Assembly: GCF_001307035.1 (NCBI RefSeq)
Contig: NZ_LKIU01000002.1
Span: 1-64,000, forward strand
Source of the DNA: Arthrobacter sp. Edens01
GTDB lineage: Bacteria; Actinomycetota; Actinomycetes; Actinomycetales; Micrococcaceae
DNA: 64,000 nt
Direction of reading: 5' to 3'
Below the pieces are notes generated by a model. That model did not search any database. It was not told the origin of the DNA and saw only the letters and a program-made list of their open reading frames with translations. Position numbers and translations under genes: made by a program. Below, in pieces: positions 1 through 8,457 of this stretch (its first letter is position 1; the number at the start of each line of letters is the position of its first letter).

Positions 1-66
1 AGACCAACCCTGGACATGGATACCCCAGCCAACCGGCTGAACATGCTGCTGCAACCGGCAGCCTAA
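1..66 (+). CDS. 3' end of an IS30-like transposase (partial, runs off left edge)
   Basis: The first 66 bases read in frame 1 as 21 residues followed by TAA. The peptide contains RPTLDMDTPANRLN and ends QPAA. This resembles the extreme C-terminus of IS30-family transposases, where a RPRxTL..xTPAE(R/V)LNxLL motif precedes the stop. The bases just after the stop (about 73-91, gttgcacccaccacttgac) look like the terminal region that follows such transposases, but the outer end cannot be checked because the left part is outside the window. The assignment rests on a short peptide, so an unrelated gene tail is possible. Confidence 0.45.
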   Translation, partial: RPTLDMDTPANRLNMLLQPAA

Positions 67-111
67 CCCCCCAGCGTTGCACCCACCACTTGACTTAGCC
101 ACCCCAAAGCA

Positions 112-129
112 GCCGTAACTGACCTCTCG
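112..129 (-). repeat. Single half-arm of intergenic repeat family B
   Basis: The minus strand reads cgagaggtcagttacggc. This is an exact 18-base match to the left arm of the imperfect palindrome at 39868-39885. No second arm is visible here, so this may be a decayed or half copy, or one cut by the adjacent insertion-sequence end. The rest of 67-185 shows only the AAAGGAG ribosome-binding site of the next gene. Confidence 0.6.
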
Positions 130-185
130 AGGGACGCATTCACCCCGCCCCACTCACCCGATGCAACACTGGCAAAGGAGCCATC

Positions 186-1490
186 ATGTCTGCACAGTCT
201 TCGGCTGCCGTCCCGGCGCGGCCGGCGTCAGCCACCGCAGGTAAGAAGAAGTCGCTGCTGGCGACCACGGCCGGCAACATTCTGGAGTGGTACGAATGGA
301 GCGCCTACGCGGTCTTCGCCCCGTTCATTGCCGCAGCGATGTTCAACCCGGATGACCCCGTCTCGGCGCTGCTCTCGACACTCGCAGTGTTCGCCGTCGG
401 CTTCCTCATGCGGCCGCTGGGCGGCATCGTTTTCGGCCGTGTGGCTGACCGAAGGGGCCGGAAGTTCGTCCTGATCACCACCATGCTGATGATGGCCGGT
501 GGTTCACTGGTCATCGGCCTGATGCCCAGTTATGAAACCGTTGGCGTCTGGGCTTCGGTAATCCTGTTGGCAGCGCGTATCGGCCAGGGTTTTGCCCACG
601 GCGGCGAGTCAGCCACTGCGAACACCTACATTGCTGAAATCGCCCCGAATCACCGGCGCGGCATGTGGGGGAGCATCGTCTTCGTCGCAATCTTCGCTGG
701 ATCAATCCTCGCCTACACGGTGGGCGGTTCGGTGACCGCTGTGCTGGGCGAGAGCGCCGTGGCCGAATGGGGATGGCGGATTCCGTTCATCCTGGGCGCA
801 TTCCTGGCCCTCGCCGCGCTCTACCTCCGCAAGGGCATGATGGAGAGCGAAGTGTTCGACGCCGCAGCCGGCGCCGGCGCCGATGCAGCGCCTCCGCTGC
901 CGCGCCGGCAGATTGTCCGGGCGATCATCCTCATGATCGCCATGACCTCGGGCATCACCGCGGCGCACTACACCTGGACTTCCTACGCGTCGACCTACGC
1001 GATCACGCAGCAGGATATGCCAGCAGCTTCTGCCTACTGGGTGACGGTCGTGGCCCAGCTGATTGCACTGATTTCGCTGCCGTTCTGGGGCAGGCTTTCG
1101 GACTCGGTGGGACGCCGGCCGCTGATGCTGGGCTTCGCGGCCCTGATGATCCTGCTGCAGCTGCCGCTGATGGGCCTGATCAGCTCTGATCCCTGGACGC
1201 TGCTCGTAGCGTCCTCGCTGGCGCTCGTCGTCGTCGCCATTCCCGGGGCCCTGCTCTCGGCAACACTGTCGGAGAACTTTCCCACCAAGGTGCGCACCCA
1301 GGGCATCGGGTTTGCCTATTCGATTTCCGTTGCCGTGTTCGGCGGGACGGCCCCGTACCTGAACGCCCAATTGATCGAATGGAACGTGGGCTGGATGTCC
1401 AGCGTGTACATCATGATCCTCTGCGGCTGCACCGCCGTCGCGGTGTGGATGATGCCTGAGACCAAGGGCATTGACCTCAAGGACGCCTAA
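186..1490 (+). CDS. MFS transporter, metabolite:H+ symporter (MHS) type
   Basis: This 434-aa inner-membrane protein probably imports an organic acid or betaine-like solute with protons. It has about 12 hydrophobic segments. The opening LEWYEWSAYAVFAPF and the loop GRVADRRGRKFVLI between helices 2 and 3 are typical of the MHS (ProP/KgtP/ShiA-like) subfamily. A second cytoplasmic loop reads GRLSDSVGRRPLML. AAAGGAG lies 5 bases before the ATG. The gene stands alone, with the transposase tail upstream and a convergent ABC operon downstream separated by a palindromic terminator. It is a paralog of the genes at 8458 and 47298. The substrate cannot be read from sequence. Confidence 0.9.
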   Translation: MSAQSSAAVPARPASATAGKKKSLLATTAGNILEWYEWSAYAVFAPFIAAAMFNPDDPVSALLSTLAVFAVGFLMRPLGGIVFGRVADRRGRKFVLITTMLMMAGGSLVIGLMPSYETVGVWASVILLAARIGQGFAHGGESATANTYIAEIAPNHRRGMWGSIVFVAIFAGSILAYTVGGSVTAVLGESAVAEWGWRIPFILGAFLALAALYLRKGMMESEVFDAAAGAGADAAPPLPRRQIVRAIILMIAMTSGITAAHYTWTSYASTYAITQQDMPAASAYWVTVVAQLIALISLPFWGRLSDSVGRRPLMLGFAALMILLQLPLMGLISSDPWTLLVASSLALVVVAIPGALLSATLSENFPTKVRTQGIGFAYSISVAVFGGTAPYLNAQLIEWNVGWMSSVYIMILCGCTAVAVWMMPETKGIDLKDA

Positions 1491-1525
1491 CCCCCCCCCG
1501 CCCGACGAGGCAACAGAACGAGATC

Positions 1526-1567
1526 ACAGAAACTGCCCGTATGAACGCTCATACGGGCAGTTTCTGT
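1526..1567. terminator. Palindrome family A, bidirectional terminator between convergent genes
   Basis: A perfect 19-bp stem (1526-1544 with 1549-1567) encloses a 4-base loop. It lies between the MFS stop at 1490 and the ABC permease stop at 1587, so it can terminate both. Its arm cagaaactgcccgtat and the preceding acgagat are shared with the 58-bp palindrome at 56431-56488. That marks it as a dispersed element rather than an ordinary terminator. Confidence 0.85.
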
Positions 1568-1586
1568 CATGTCGATGGGCGGGAAG

Positions 1587-2774
1587 CTACTGCTCCAGCT
1601 TCATCGCCTTGCGCAGGGTCAGCGCTCCGCCGCCCTGCATCACCGCGCGGCGGTAGATCTTCTCGCCGAACCGCAGCAGCGCATAGGCGGCAGCCAGGGC
1701 GATGGCCAGGGATACGAACGTCTCCCACAGCGGAATCTCGCTGCTGAGCATGCGCACCGGCATGGCCACCGTTGAGATGACCGGGACGAAGGACGCCACC
1801 ACCAGTAGCTGTCCCTTGGCGAACAGCCCGGCGAAGAGCGCCGCGATGATCACGGTCAGCACCGGGCCGGAGCTGTTGTTCAGGTCCTCGGAGCGGGAAG
1901 CCATTGAACCGAGCATGGCCCACAGGGACGCCAGGATCAGGAAGCCCACCAGGAAGAAGACCAGGAACCAGCCCGACGCCGGAATGATGGTGCTCACCGA
2001 GTCTGCCGTTCCGGTGAAGGTCAGGGCCAGCAGGGCAGCACCGGCGTAGAGGGCCAGCTGGATCATGGCCAGGATCGTGTTGCCGGCAACCTTGCCGTAG
2101 AGCAGCTGGCGGATCGGAATGGCGGTGGCCAGGATTTCGACCACGCGGTTCTGCTTCTCCTCCAGGACGGAGGTTGCAATCGCCATGCCGAAGATGATGG
2201 CCGCCATGTAGAAGAGGAACCCGAAGACGAACCCGGTGAACTGGGCAACGAACTGGTTTTCCGCGTTGCCGTTCAGCAGGGCGGTCTCGAACTCGCTGCC
2301 TTCCAGCAGGGCTTCGGACGTGGTGCCGGCCTCACCGGCGTTGATCTCGAGCGCGTAGGCACGCAGGGCCTCGGTCATGCCCTGCTGCAGTCCGCTGGAG
2401 AGTTCTTCGTTGCCGGTGAGCATCCACTGGCCGTCCGCGTCGCGGGTCAGTGCGGCGTCGGCTTCTTCGCTGCTGACCAGTTCTTCGGCGCCCTCGGCGC
2501 TGGAAGCCACTACGGCCTCGAAGCTGGTGTTCCCACCGTCGGCCTGGCCGGTTTCGTGCGCGAGGTCAACGACGGCGGTCGCCGCGGAATCGTTGACGGC
2601 TACTGTGTATTCCTCCGCCTTGGTGCTCATGTAGGCGTTGAAGACCACGACGCCGACAATCAGTACCAGCGTGACGAGCGTGGAGATCAGGTAACTGCGG
2701 TCGCGGGCCTTGACCATGACCTCGCGGAGGGTGACGATCGCCCACGCCGGGGTGGGCCGGGAAACGGTGCTCAT
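1587..2774 (-). CDS. ABC-2 type exporter permease (NatB/YhaP-like)
   Basis: The 395-aa membrane subunit partners the ATPase at 2771-3655, whose stop it overlaps by 4 bases (ATGA). One hydrophobic segment sits near residues 28-48. A long extracytoplasmic domain of about 130 residues follows, then five or six membrane helices in the C-terminal half. The segment GMAIATSVLEEKQNRVVEILATAIPIRQLLYGK is the conserved cytoplasmic motif of NatB-like ABC-2 permeases. The pair likely exports sodium, a drug or a peptide. The following two-component system may sense cell-envelope stress and control it, but that is inferred only from position. Confidence 0.88.
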   Translation of the reverse strand: MSTVSRPTPAWAIVTLREVMVKARDRSYLISTLVTLVLIVGVVVFNAYMSTKAEEYTVAVNDSAATAVVDLAHETGQADGGNTSFEAVVASSAEGAEELVSSEEADAALTRDADGQWMLTGNEELSSGLQQGMTEALRAYALEINAGEAGTTSEALLEGSEFETALLNGNAENQFVAQFTGFVFGFLFYMAAIIFGMAIATSVLEEKQNRVVEILATAIPIRQLLYGKVAGNTILAMIQLALYAGAALLALTFTGTADSVSTIIPASGWFLVFFLVGFLILASLWAMLGSMASRSEDLNNSSGPVLTVIIAALFAGLFAKGQLLVVASFVPVISTVAMPVRMLSSEIPLWETFVSLAIALAAAYALLRFGEKIYRRAVMQGGGALTLRKAMKLEQ

Positions 2775-3655
2775 GCTGCGGTGACCTCACGGTAGATTTC
2801 GCTCAGGGACGGACGGATCGGGGCGAATTCCTCAACGGAACCCCGGGTTAGTGCGGTGGCCAGCAGCCGCTGGCGCGCGTCGTCGTCGTCGAACTGGAGG
2901 ATCGCAGTGGGACCGGCGACGTCGAGGACCCGCACTCCGGGTTCGTCACGGACCCAGCCTGCGTCCGGGGAAATGGTGATCCGGTGGCGGTTCACGGCCT
3001 GCGCCCGCAGGTCATCCCCGGTGCCGGAGGCAATGACCTTGCCCTGCTGCAGCACAACCATGTTGTCGCAGAGCCGGTCCACCAGGTCCAGCTGGTGGCT
3101 GGAGAAGAGCACCGGAACTCCGGCGGAGGTGCGTTCGCGCAGCAGCTCGACCATTGAATCCACTGCCACCGGGTCCAGACCGGAGAACGGTTCGTCGAGG
3201 ATCAGGACGGTGGGCTTGTGCAGGAGGGATGCCGCGATCTGGACCCGCTGCTGGTTGCCCAGGGAGAGGGATTCAAGCTTGTCCTTGGTGCGTCCGCCCA
3301 GGCCAAAGCGTTCCAGCAGCTCGATGGCGCCCTTCCGCGCTGCGGCGCCGCTCATCCGGTGAAGCTGGCCCAGGTAGACCAGCTGGTCCAAGATCGGCTG
3401 CTTGGGGTACAGGCCGCGCTCCTCCGGCATGTAGCCGAAGCTGGAGCGGGCCTCGGCGGTCAGCGGCTCGCCGTCGAGCAGGATCTCCCCGGCCGTGGTG
3501 CTGAGGACGCCCATGATCATGCGCATGGTGGTGGTCTTGCCGGCACCGTTGGCGCCGACAAACCCGGTCATTTGGCCCGAGGGGATATCGAACGTCACCG
3601 AATCGACGGCGGTCTTGTCACCGAACCTTCGGGTGAGATTGCGGACCTGCAGCAT
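2771..3655 (-). CDS. ABC exporter ATP-binding protein (NatA-like)
   Basis: This 294-aa cytoplasmic ATPase energises the downstream ABC-2 permease. Walker A is GANGAGKTTT near residue 35, the signature is LSLGNQQRV (a natural variant of LSGGQ), and Walker B is VLILDEPFSGLDP followed by a switch histidine in LFSSHQLDLVDRL. The C-terminal 70 residues form the extra domain common in NatA/YhaQ-type subunits. It is the first gene of the pair and its start ATG is preceded by aaaggagcagtaccccc. The response regulator and kinase genes lie just upstream on the same strand. Confidence 0.92.
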   Translation of the reverse strand: MLQVRNLTRRFGDKTAVDSVTFDIPSGQMTGFVGANGAGKTTTMRMIMGVLSTTAGEILLDGEPLTAEARSSFGYMPEERGLYPKQPILDQLVYLGQLHRMSGAAARKGAIELLERFGLGGRTKDKLESLSLGNQQRVQIAASLLHKPTVLILDEPFSGLDPVAVDSMVELLRERTSAGVPVLFSSHQLDLVDRLCDNMVVLQQGKVIASGTGDDLRAQAVNRHRITISPDAGWVRDEPGVRVLDVAGPTAILQFDDDDARQRLLATALTRGSVEEFAPIRPSLSEIYREVTAA

Positions 3656-3765
3656 GGGGGTACTGCTCCTTTTCCCGGCAAGCCGGACAGTTGTGGAAGA
3701 TTAACTGCCTTAAGCCTAGGGAATGGAGCACGACGGCGGATCGGCCGTTCGGGGGAAGCTGCGGG

Positions 3766-4494
3766 TTACGCCTCGCGGCCTGCCTCACCCGGAAGAATGA
3801 GTCCGGATTCGTAGGCGAAAACCACGGCCTGCACCCTGTCCCGCACCTGGACCTTGCCCAGCAGGTTGGAAACGTGGGTCTTGACGGTTGCTTCCGCAAC
3901 GAACATGCGGGCAGCGATTTCGGCGTTGCTGAGTCCGGCTGCCACCAGTTCCAATACCTCCCGCTCACGCGCGGTCAGGGAAGCGAGGAGCTTCTGCTGG
4001 GCCGGGTCCGGCTGTGGCTCCACCGGGGCGGGACCTGCGGGCGCTGCGGCGGTGTTCCGCTCGGCTTCCAGCTGGCGGGCGAAGCGTTCAATCACCCGCA
4101 CCGTCACTTCCGGAGCGAGCAGCGCGTGCCCGCAGGCTACCGAGTGGACTGCGCCAACCAGGTCATCGGGATCGGCGTTCTTGAGCAGGAACCCGCTGGC
4201 CCCGGCCTGGATGGCGTCAAAGAGGTAGTCGTCGCGTTCAAAGGTGGTGAGGATGATGACTTTGGCGCGGTCCGCCGCCACGATCTGCTCCGTGGCCCGG
4301 ATGCCGTCCAGTACCGGCATCTGCACGTCCATCAGGATGATGTCCACGTCATTGGCTGCCGCGAAGTCCACGGCTTCCTGTCCGTTGGCGACTTCACCCA
4401 CCACTTCGATCTCATCTTCGACGGAGAGCATCATGGCGAAGCCGGCGCGTACCAGCGCCTGGTCGTCAGCAAGCAGAACACGGATCGGTTCCAT
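3766..4494 (-). CDS. NarL/FixJ-family response regulator
   Basis: The 242-aa protein has an N-terminal receiver domain (residues 1-120) with the phosphoacceptor Asp in IILMDVQMPVLDG. A linker rich in Ala and Pro (about 145-170) follows, then a C-terminal LuxR-type helix-turn-helix beginning LTAREREVLELVAAGLSNAE and containing ATVKTHVSNLL. It is the partner of the histidine kinase 87 bases upstream on the same strand. The NatAB-like genes downstream are a plausible target. A run of consecutive C residues lies in the spacer between kinase and regulator (about 4531-4539). Confidence 0.93.
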   Translation of the reverse strand: MEPIRVLLADDQALVRAGFAMMLSVEDEIEVVGEVANGQEAVDFAAANDVDIILMDVQMPVLDGIRATEQIVAADRAKVIILTTFERDDYLFDAIQAGASGFLLKNADPDDLVGAVHSVACGHALLAPEVTVRVIERFARQLEAERNTAAAPAGPAPVEPQPDPAQQKLLASLTAREREVLELVAAGLSNAEIAARMFVAEATVKTHVSNLLGKVQVRDRVQAVVFAYESGLILPGEAGREA

Positions 4495-4581
4495 TAAGTC
4501 CTCAATAAATCCCCGGCCGGCCCAGTGCCGCCCCCCCCCGGATTACGATAGCGGCTTCCCGGGGCCGGCAGGCAAAGCGTG

Positions 4582-6030
4582 TTAGCGCAGCGTAAAACGA
4601 ACCCGTACACGCCAGCCGCCGCCGTCGCGGGGGCCAATGTCCGTGATTCCGCCGTGCAGGGCGGCACGCTCGCGGATTCCGCGCAGCCCGTAGCCGGTGC
4701 CGCCGGTGCCCTGCCGGGGACGGCCGTCGTCGACAGTTTCAACTTCGACCCAGCCCAGGGAAGGGGCCTCCGGAGCTGCCGGTGTGCTGCCGCTTCGCAG
4801 GGCGACGACGGCGCTTCCGGCCGTGGAATGGCGCCGGATGTTCGCCAGGGACTCCTGGATGGTCCGGTAGACAGAGAGCGCGAGCGGCGCGGAGAGGTTT
4901 TCCAGCACGCCGGGTTCATGTTCGGCCCGGTGGAACTTCACGTCCAGGCCGTTGTTGCGGAAGTCCTCCAGGAGCTGGGGAATCTCCTCCAGCCCTGGTT
5001 CCGGCTGCCGCTGCGCCGGGCCGTCTGTTTCCGAATCGGAAGAGCGCAGGACGCCGAGCAGGGACCGCATCTCCGCCACGGCATCCCGGCTGGAGGACTC
5101 GATGGTCTGCAGCGCACCGGCAGCGGCGTCTGGCTTCTTTTCCAGGACCCGCCGGGCTGCACCGGCCTGGATACCGATCACCGAGATGTGGTGGGCAACG
5201 ACGTCATGCAGTTCCCGGGCGATGCGCAGGCGTTCCTCGATGACTGCCTTACGGGCCAGGTCCGCCGCCTGCGCCTCGAGCTGGAGCGCCTGTTCGGCCA
5301 GCTGTTCGCGCTGGTGGGCACTGCGCCAGGAGTTCCAGCCGAACATGATCGCCCCGCCAAAGTAGGCGGCGTTGAGCATAAAGGAGTACAGCACATAGGA
5401 AGTCAGCGGCGCGAACAGTCCCACGGGGTCATTCGAACTGATGTTGAACGCCTTGAGGATTTCGTCGTAGCTGCTGGAAAGCGTGAAACCCACGATAATC
5501 CAGAGGAACATGGCGGCGACCACCACTGTGACCGCCAGCCACAGTGCCCGCCGGTTCCGTGCCCATGCGACGGCGCTGTAGAGGGAAGCGAAGTAGGCTG
5601 CCTGGAATCCCAGCGTCTGGCTGATCGGCGGCATGGTGATGCCGACTATGAGGAAGGTGGCCGAGCTGAGCAGCAGCACCGTTATGGGGAATCGGCGCCG
5701 GAAGACCAGGACAACGAAGATGGATGCCTGCACCAGGTGCTGGACCCACGGATTGCCGATGTCCCCGTCGCCAAATGCGAATCCGCGCATGAATTCAAGC
5801 ATCACCGCGCTGAGCAGGAGGGCGATGAGCACGCCGATCACGTCACGCCGGTACCCCTCGGGGTCAGGAGCGGGGCGTTCCCAGTCGTCCTCCGAGTTCC
5901 AGGGCAGGCTGAGCCGGAACCTGCGGATCCGTCCGGCCAGGCTGCGAAGGGACTCTCCGGACACTCCCGGTTTCTTCTCCTGCACCACTGGACCGGCGGT
6001 GTCCGTCCCGGACGGCTGGGTTTCAATCAT
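4582..6030 (-). CDS. Sensor histidine kinase, HisKA_3 (NarX/DesK) type
   Basis: The kinase of this two-component pair is about 482 aa from the ATG at 6030. The frame stays open to a TTG at 6111, but that stretch lacks family-like sequence. About five hydrophobic segments (residues 50-250) precede a HisKA_3 dimerisation box with the phosphoacceptor His in ARELHDVVAHHISVIG. A degenerate HATPase domain follows and ends with DDGRPRQGTGGTGYGLRGIRERA. The membrane-embedded sensor with no large external loop suggests that it senses envelope or membrane perturbation, as in LiaS/DesK-like kinases. Confidence 0.9.
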   Translation of the reverse strand: MIETQPSGTDTAGPVVQEKKPGVSGESLRSLAGRIRRFRLSLPWNSEDDWERPAPDPEGYRRDVIGVLIALLLSAVMLEFMRGFAFGDGDIGNPWVQHLVQASIFVVLVFRRRFPITVLLLSSATFLIVGITMPPISQTLGFQAAYFASLYSAVAWARNRRALWLAVTVVVAAMFLWIIVGFTLSSSYDEILKAFNISSNDPVGLFAPLTSYVLYSFMLNAAYFGGAIMFGWNSWRSAHQREQLAEQALQLEAQAADLARKAVIEERLRIARELHDVVAHHISVIGIQAGAARRVLEKKPDAAAGALQTIESSSRDAVAEMRSLLGVLRSSDSETDGPAQRQPEPGLEEIPQLLEDFRNNGLDVKFHRAEHEPGVLENLSAPLALSVYRTIQESLANIRRHSTAGSAVVALRSGSTPAAPEAPSLGWVEVETVDDGRPRQGTGGTGYGLRGIRERAALHGGITDIGPRDGGGWRVRVRFTLR

Positions 6031-6219
6031 GGCCAACAGTCTAGATCCGGGACGGCCGCTTCCGGATCCGCCGTACGACGGAACCGGAAGGTTATGAATG
6101 GCGGCGCACAACCCGGTTCTGTGCCTGCTGACAAGTGCCTTTGGACGCCCGGAGTGGTTTACTTCGACGCAGGACTAAAGTCCTTTTACCGCTGTGCTGG
6201 ACAAACCGTAAGGACGAGG

Positions 6220-7395
6220 ATGTTTGCTGCTGAGGGCCAGGACCTGCTGCCGGATTTGGTGTCCCTGCGCCGGGATATCCACCGGGAGCCCGAGGTGGGC
6301 CTGCACCTGCCGCGAACCCAGCAGAAGATCCTGGATGCCCTGGACGGTCTGGGCCTGGAGATTACGACCGGCAAGTCGCTCAGCTCCGTGACCGCTGTGC
6401 TCCGCGGAGGTGAAGACGGACCGTCGGTGCTGCTGCGCGGAGACATGGATGCGCTGCCGGTTCAGGAACTCACCGACCTGGAGTACGCCTCAACAAACGG
6501 TGCCATGCATGCCTGCGGCCATGACCTCCACGTCGCCGGCCTGGTCGGTGCTGCCCGGCTGCTCGCTGCGCAGCAGCGGGACATCTCGGGGAACGTGATC
6601 TTTATGTTCCAGCCCGGGGAAGAGGGCGACGGCGGTGCCGGGCTGATGATCGAGGAGGGCGTCCTTGAGGCGGCGGGGGAGAAGCCCGTGGCAGCCTACG
6701 GCGTGCACGTCCGGCCCGGGCCGCTGGGAGTCTTCCGCACCCGCCCCGGAACCCTCATGGCCGGGGCCAACGAACTGCGGATTACCATTCACGGATCCGG
6801 CGGACACGGCTCCCAGCCGCACAATGCCCTGGACCCGGTGCCGGCGCTGGTAGAGATCGCCGGAGCGCTTCAGGTGATGGCGACGCGGAAGTTCTCCGTC
6901 TTCGACCCGATCGTCCTGACCGTCACCCAGCTTGAAGCGGGCCGGGCCATCAACGTCATTCCGGATACCGCCAGGCTGGGGGCCAGTGTGCGCACCCTCT
7001 CCGCAGAATCAGTGGACAGGCTGATCGTGGAGACCAAGGCGCTCGCGGACGGGATAGCTGCAGCCCACGGCTGTACCGCGGAAGTCAGCTTCGAAATCCT
7101 CTACCCCATGACCGAGAACGATCCGTCACGGACCTTCGAGGCGATCCGTGAGCTGCGCGAGCTCTTCGGGGAGGAGCGCGTCATCCAGTCCCGCGACCCG
7201 CTGATGGGTTCCGAGGACTTCTCCCTGGTACTGCAGAAGATTCCCGGGGCGTTCCTGTTCCTGGGGGCTACGCCGCCGGAGGTGGATCCTGAGACAGCGG
7301 CGTGGAACCACTCGCCGCGGGTGCTCTTCGACGATTCGGTCCTTGCCGACCAGGCCGCCGCGCTGGCGCAGCTCGCTTTCAACCGGCTGACGTAG
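6220..7395 (+). CDS. M20 family amidohydrolase
   Basis: This 391-aa metal-dependent hydrolase belongs to the M20D family (hippurate, IAA-amino acid or N-acetyl amino acid amidohydrolases) and would cleave an N-acyl amino acid to acid and amino acid. Visible motifs are GDMDALPVQE, the metal-binding MHACGHDLH, FQPGEEGDGGAG with the catalytic Glu pair, and the dimerisation-domain motif GSGGHGSQPH. The ATG at 6220 follows AAGGACGAGG. A much longer open frame reaches back to 4579, but its first 547 residues are antisense to the kinase and carry no family signal. A second MHS transporter and a LysR gene lie nearby, suggesting a small catabolic locus. Confidence 0.92.
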   Translation: MFAAEGQDLLPDLVSLRRDIHREPEVGLHLPRTQQKILDALDGLGLEITTGKSLSSVTAVLRGGEDGPSVLLRGDMDALPVQELTDLEYASTNGAMHACGHDLHVAGLVGAARLLAAQQRDISGNVIFMFQPGEEGDGGAGLMIEEGVLEAAGEKPVAAYGVHVRPGPLGVFRTRPGTLMAGANELRITIHGSGGHGSQPHNALDPVPALVEIAGALQVMATRKFSVFDPIVLTVTQLEAGRAINVIPDTARLGASVRTLSAESVDRLIVETKALADGIAAAHGCTAEVSFEILYPMTENDPSRTFEAIRELRELFGEERVIQSRDPLMGSEDFSLVLQKIPGAFLFLGATPPEVDPETAAWNHSPRVLFDDSVLADQAAALAQLAFNRLT

Positions 7396-7445
7396 TTTCG
7401 GGGGCGCAGCTCTGCCCTGTTGCCCGGGTTTTCCCAGCCCTCTTT

Positions 7446-7474
7446 GCTGGTGCGGCCTGTGTGGCCGCACCAGC
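7446..7474. terminator. Bidirectional hairpin terminator
   Basis: A 12-bp perfect stem (gctggtgcggcc, 7446-7457, with 7463-7474) has a 5-base loop. It lies between the amidohydrolase stop and the LysR stop. There is no strong U tract, so termination efficiency is uncertain. Confidence 0.65.
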
Positions 7475-7481
7475 CCCAGCG

Positions 7482-8407
7482 CTAACTATGGCTGGGATAC
7501 AGGGGGTCGGGCGCATAGGAAGTGACGTTTTGCTGCGCGAGCTCGATGAAGCGCAGGGCCTTGGCTGAGAGAGTCCGTCCTGCCGGCCAGACGACGGACA
7601 CCCGTTCCAAATGGGGCTGCGGATCCAGTGCCCGGGCCAGAACCGGAAGGCCTTCGTAGCTTGAGGGGTTCCGTGGGAGCTGGATGAACAATGAGTACCC
7701 CAGCCCCTGCGCCACCAGTGAGCGGGCCAGTTCGAAGTGGCGGGTCCGGTGCCGGATGGTGGGGGAGAGCCCCTGGGCTGTGAAATAGGACAGGATGTCG
7801 TCGGCGCTCGGCGGGGCATCAAGAAGGATCATCGGTTCGTTTTCCAGATCCTTGGCCCGCACTGCCGGGCTTTCGGCGAGCGGGTGCCGGCAGCGAGGAT
7901 CACGTGCATGGCAGTGTCATACAGCCAGGCGGTTTCCACCCTGCGGTCCAGATGCATGTTGTACATGATGGCCAGTTCCAGGTCCCCGGCCTTGAGCTGC
8001 TGCAGCAGTGTCTCCTGGTCGCTGGGATGAATGCTCAGTTCCACGTCCGGGTGCAGCCGGGCGAACAGCTTCACCAGCTGGGGCAGGATGGTGGGAGCCA
8101 AAGACGGATAACAGCCGACGGCGAGCGGTCCTGCCAGCTCCCGGGCACCGGCTGTCGCCTCCAGATTCTCCGCCGACCGCAGCAGGGAGAGCGCCTGTTC
8201 AAACACATACTGGCCGCTGGCGGTCAGCATCACTCCGTGCGATTTGTGCCGGGTGCACAGCTGGGATTTCAGGGCCCGCTCCAGCTCGTCCAGGGCGGCA
8301 GCCATAGCCGACCGGGAGACGTGTTCCCTGGCGGCAGCAGCACTGATGCTGCCGGCGGAAGCGATGGCACAGAAGTAACGCAGCTGTCGCAGGGTGAACT
8401 GGCTCAT
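7482..8407 (-). pseudogene. LysR-type regulator interrupted by a single-base frameshift
   Basis: Two reading frames together spell one LysR regulator of about 308 aa. The 5' part (8407 down to about 7890) has the winged helix-turn-helix: LRQLRYFCAIASAGSISAAA and AAALDELERALKSQL. It loses frame after MHVILAAG and stops at 7829. The 3' part (about 7886 to 7482) continues the effector domain with HPLAESPAVRAKDLENEPMI, as expected for this family. One C appears to be missing on the coding strand near 7887 (gccggcacccg where gccggccacccg would keep frame). This is either a genuine pseudogene or a sequencing error. It would regulate the neighbouring amidohydrolase or MHS transporter. Confidence 0.88.
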
Positions 8408-8457
8408 CGGTACAGCCTAGAGGCTGGGTCCCGGCGGCCTGGCCGGGACCCGGTGCT

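Noticed and set aside
702-1370. 222-codon frame antisense to the first MFS gene
   Set aside because: It has no recognisable domain and the sense-strand gene is clear.
1491-1500. C-run after the first MFS gene, and another near 4531
   Set aside because: Short homopolymers are expected in GC-rich DNA and show no link to coding frames.
4579-6219. Very long open frame upstream of the amidohydrolase, antisense to the histidine kinase
   Set aside because: It is low-complexity, has no family motif and mirrors a well-defined kinase. Such frames are common opposite GC-rich genes.
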